Assembly: GCA_934140155.1 (NCBI GenBank)
Contig: CAKPBC010000001.1
Coordinates: forward strand, 744,001 to 808,000
From: an uncultured Bacilli bacterium
Lineage (GTDB): Bacteria > Bacillota_I > Bacilli_A > RFN20 > CAG-826
DNA length: 64,000 bases
Reading direction: 5' to 3'
The notes under the pieces were generated by a model. It was not told where the DNA came from and ran no database searches. It was given only the letters and a program-made list of their open reading frames with translations. A program made the position numbers and the translations under genes. Shown here in pieces: positions 63,037 through 64,000 of the stretch; the stretch's first letter is position 1, and each line of letters starts with the position of its first letter.

Positions 63037-63630
63037 CTAGTTTTTAATCTTTTTAAGCAAAGCAGGTGTTAAATTGACGTCATCGCAATTAACTTTGTAA
63101 ATGCCTATAACGTCTAGAAACTCTTTACCGAAAGCTGGGCTTTCAAGGATACATTGGTAAGGAGTTTTTTTGTTTAAAGATTTTCTATGGTAAGAGTTAA
63201 TATGAGAAAATAAAGTATTAAGATCACTTTGATTCAAATTATCAAAAGACCAACCCTTGTATTGAATATAACGAACTAAAACATGATTTCTTTCACAAGC
63301 ACCTTTTTCAAAAGATGCGTTAGGATGACAAAAGAAAATATTTAAATTAGGATGAATATTAATAAGTTTAAGAAGATTATCAAATTCAGTGCCATTATCA
63401 GTTAACCAGCAATTTGCAAATGTTTGATAAGTAGCAATGGAGGTATTATCTTCTAATTGTTTTAAACTAGTTAATAAATTATTTAATGCATTAAATACTT
63501 CGATTTTAGTTTTATTGTTAAGTAAAATACCAAATTGGAATTTATATTCAACAATATGAATAGTAAGAACAAAATGTTTTCCATCAATATTACCAATAAC
63601 TGAATCAAGTTGAATAGTTAAAGAATTAGG
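63037..63630 (-). pseudogene. IS30-family transposase, N-terminal part missing
   Basis: One open frame covers the catalytic core, with the DDE residues in IQLDSVIGN, WLTDNGTEFDN and SFEKGACERNH, and the end region LFSHINSYHRKSLN and LTPALLKKIKN. The helix-turn-helix N-terminus is absent: at about 63630 the sequence changes into another transposon. No start codon is available. Confidence 0.88.
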
Positions 63631-63637
63631 ATATAAT

Positions 63638-64000
63638 ATGATTGTTACTTCTGAAATTAATAATGATGCAATGAAAATATACGAACTCTATCATAATTTA
63701 TGGAAGATTGAAGAAACATTTAGAGTTATGAAAACTGACTTAAATGCGCGTCCAGTTTATATGCAAAAAGAAAATGGCATCTATGGCCACTTCCTCATTT
63801 GTTATTTAGCTGTTTTATTAATTAGATTACTTCAGCAAGATATTTTTAAGAGTCGATATAGTGATTCAGAAATAATTAAATTTATTCGTAATTTTAACGT
63901 GACAAAAGGATATCAAAATATCTATACAAATACACTTTTAAAAAGTAAAATGGCCGATGAGATAGCAAACTCATACAGCCATAAAATTACAAATTTATAT
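63638..64000 (+). pseudogene. IS4/IS1634-type transposase, C-terminal fragment
   Basis: The frame opens GYNMIVTSEINNDAMKIYEL and contains YHNLWKIEETFRVMKTDLNA and RPVYMQKENGIYGHFLICYL, the C-terminal catalytic-Glu region (Y-x-LW-IEE-FR-MK) of IS4/IS1634 transposases. The N-terminal two thirds are missing and the fragment runs off the window. It abuts the IS30 remnant at about 63630. Confidence 0.88.

Overview
The window is AT-rich chromosomal DNA that looks like an uncultured gut or rumen member of the Bacilli (Erysipelotrichales/RF39-like; placed by gene content only). The evidence is low G+C, classical AGGAGG ribosome-binding sites, a CotJ spore-coat pair, cell-wall precursor ligases (MurF, Ddl), CdaA, a HrcA/CIRCE-type operator before htpG, an AgrC/AgrA-type two-component pair and large surface glycosidases. 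The species cannot be fixed from the sequence alone.

Layout. 1-6.3 kb: glycan-use operon (end of a membrane-anchored GH3 enzyme, a small membrane protein, a GH78 alpha-rhamnosidase, a GPH-type sugar symporter). 6.4-9.0 kb: NfeD/SPFH pair and the CotJ coat genes. 9.1-9.9 kb: tRNA-Thr and tRNA-Val, then two tandem copies of an unassigned ~85-nt structured RNA, each with its own promoter. 10-29 kb: mostly housekeeping (CdaA, MurF, Ddl, DeoD, MazG-like enzymes, TtcA with a cysteine desulfurase, TcdA, an RNase III-like protein, membrane-tethered Mrr, CTP synthase). 27.9-37.7 kb: two secreted proteins built from CBM-like and cysteine-rich modules, one a 1978-residue permuted GH3 enzyme, with an AgrC/AgrA-type pair upstream and a 21-bp-phased direct repeat typical of LytTR binding sites between them. 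37.9-42.9 kb: an AAA ATPase, a dead DinJ-type antitoxin, htpG under a CIRCE operator, a lipoprotein and a membrane protein.

Accessory half (43-64 kb). 42.97-44.08 kb has no genes but holds two tandem homologous large RNAs (521 and 576 nt), each closed by a ~20-bp terminal helix; they resemble the ROOL/GOLLD class of ornate large RNAs. Next come a WYL regulator, a DEDDh exonuclease, a two-spacer relic of a type II-like CRISPR array fused to a broken IS66 element, and then a nine-gene-scale defence operon read leftward from 62.7 to 47.5 kb: XRE regulator, a 1113-residue DUF4357 protein, BrxP (PAPS reductase-ferredoxin-DUF4007), BrxC, PglZ, a short BrxL, a 65-residue CxxC protein and a dedicated cysteine desulfurase. 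This is a type 4 BREX core with its own sulfur donor, and no methyltransferase, which suggests that DNA or another substrate is marked with sulfur. IS30 and IS4/IS1634-type transposase fragments bound the island on the right.
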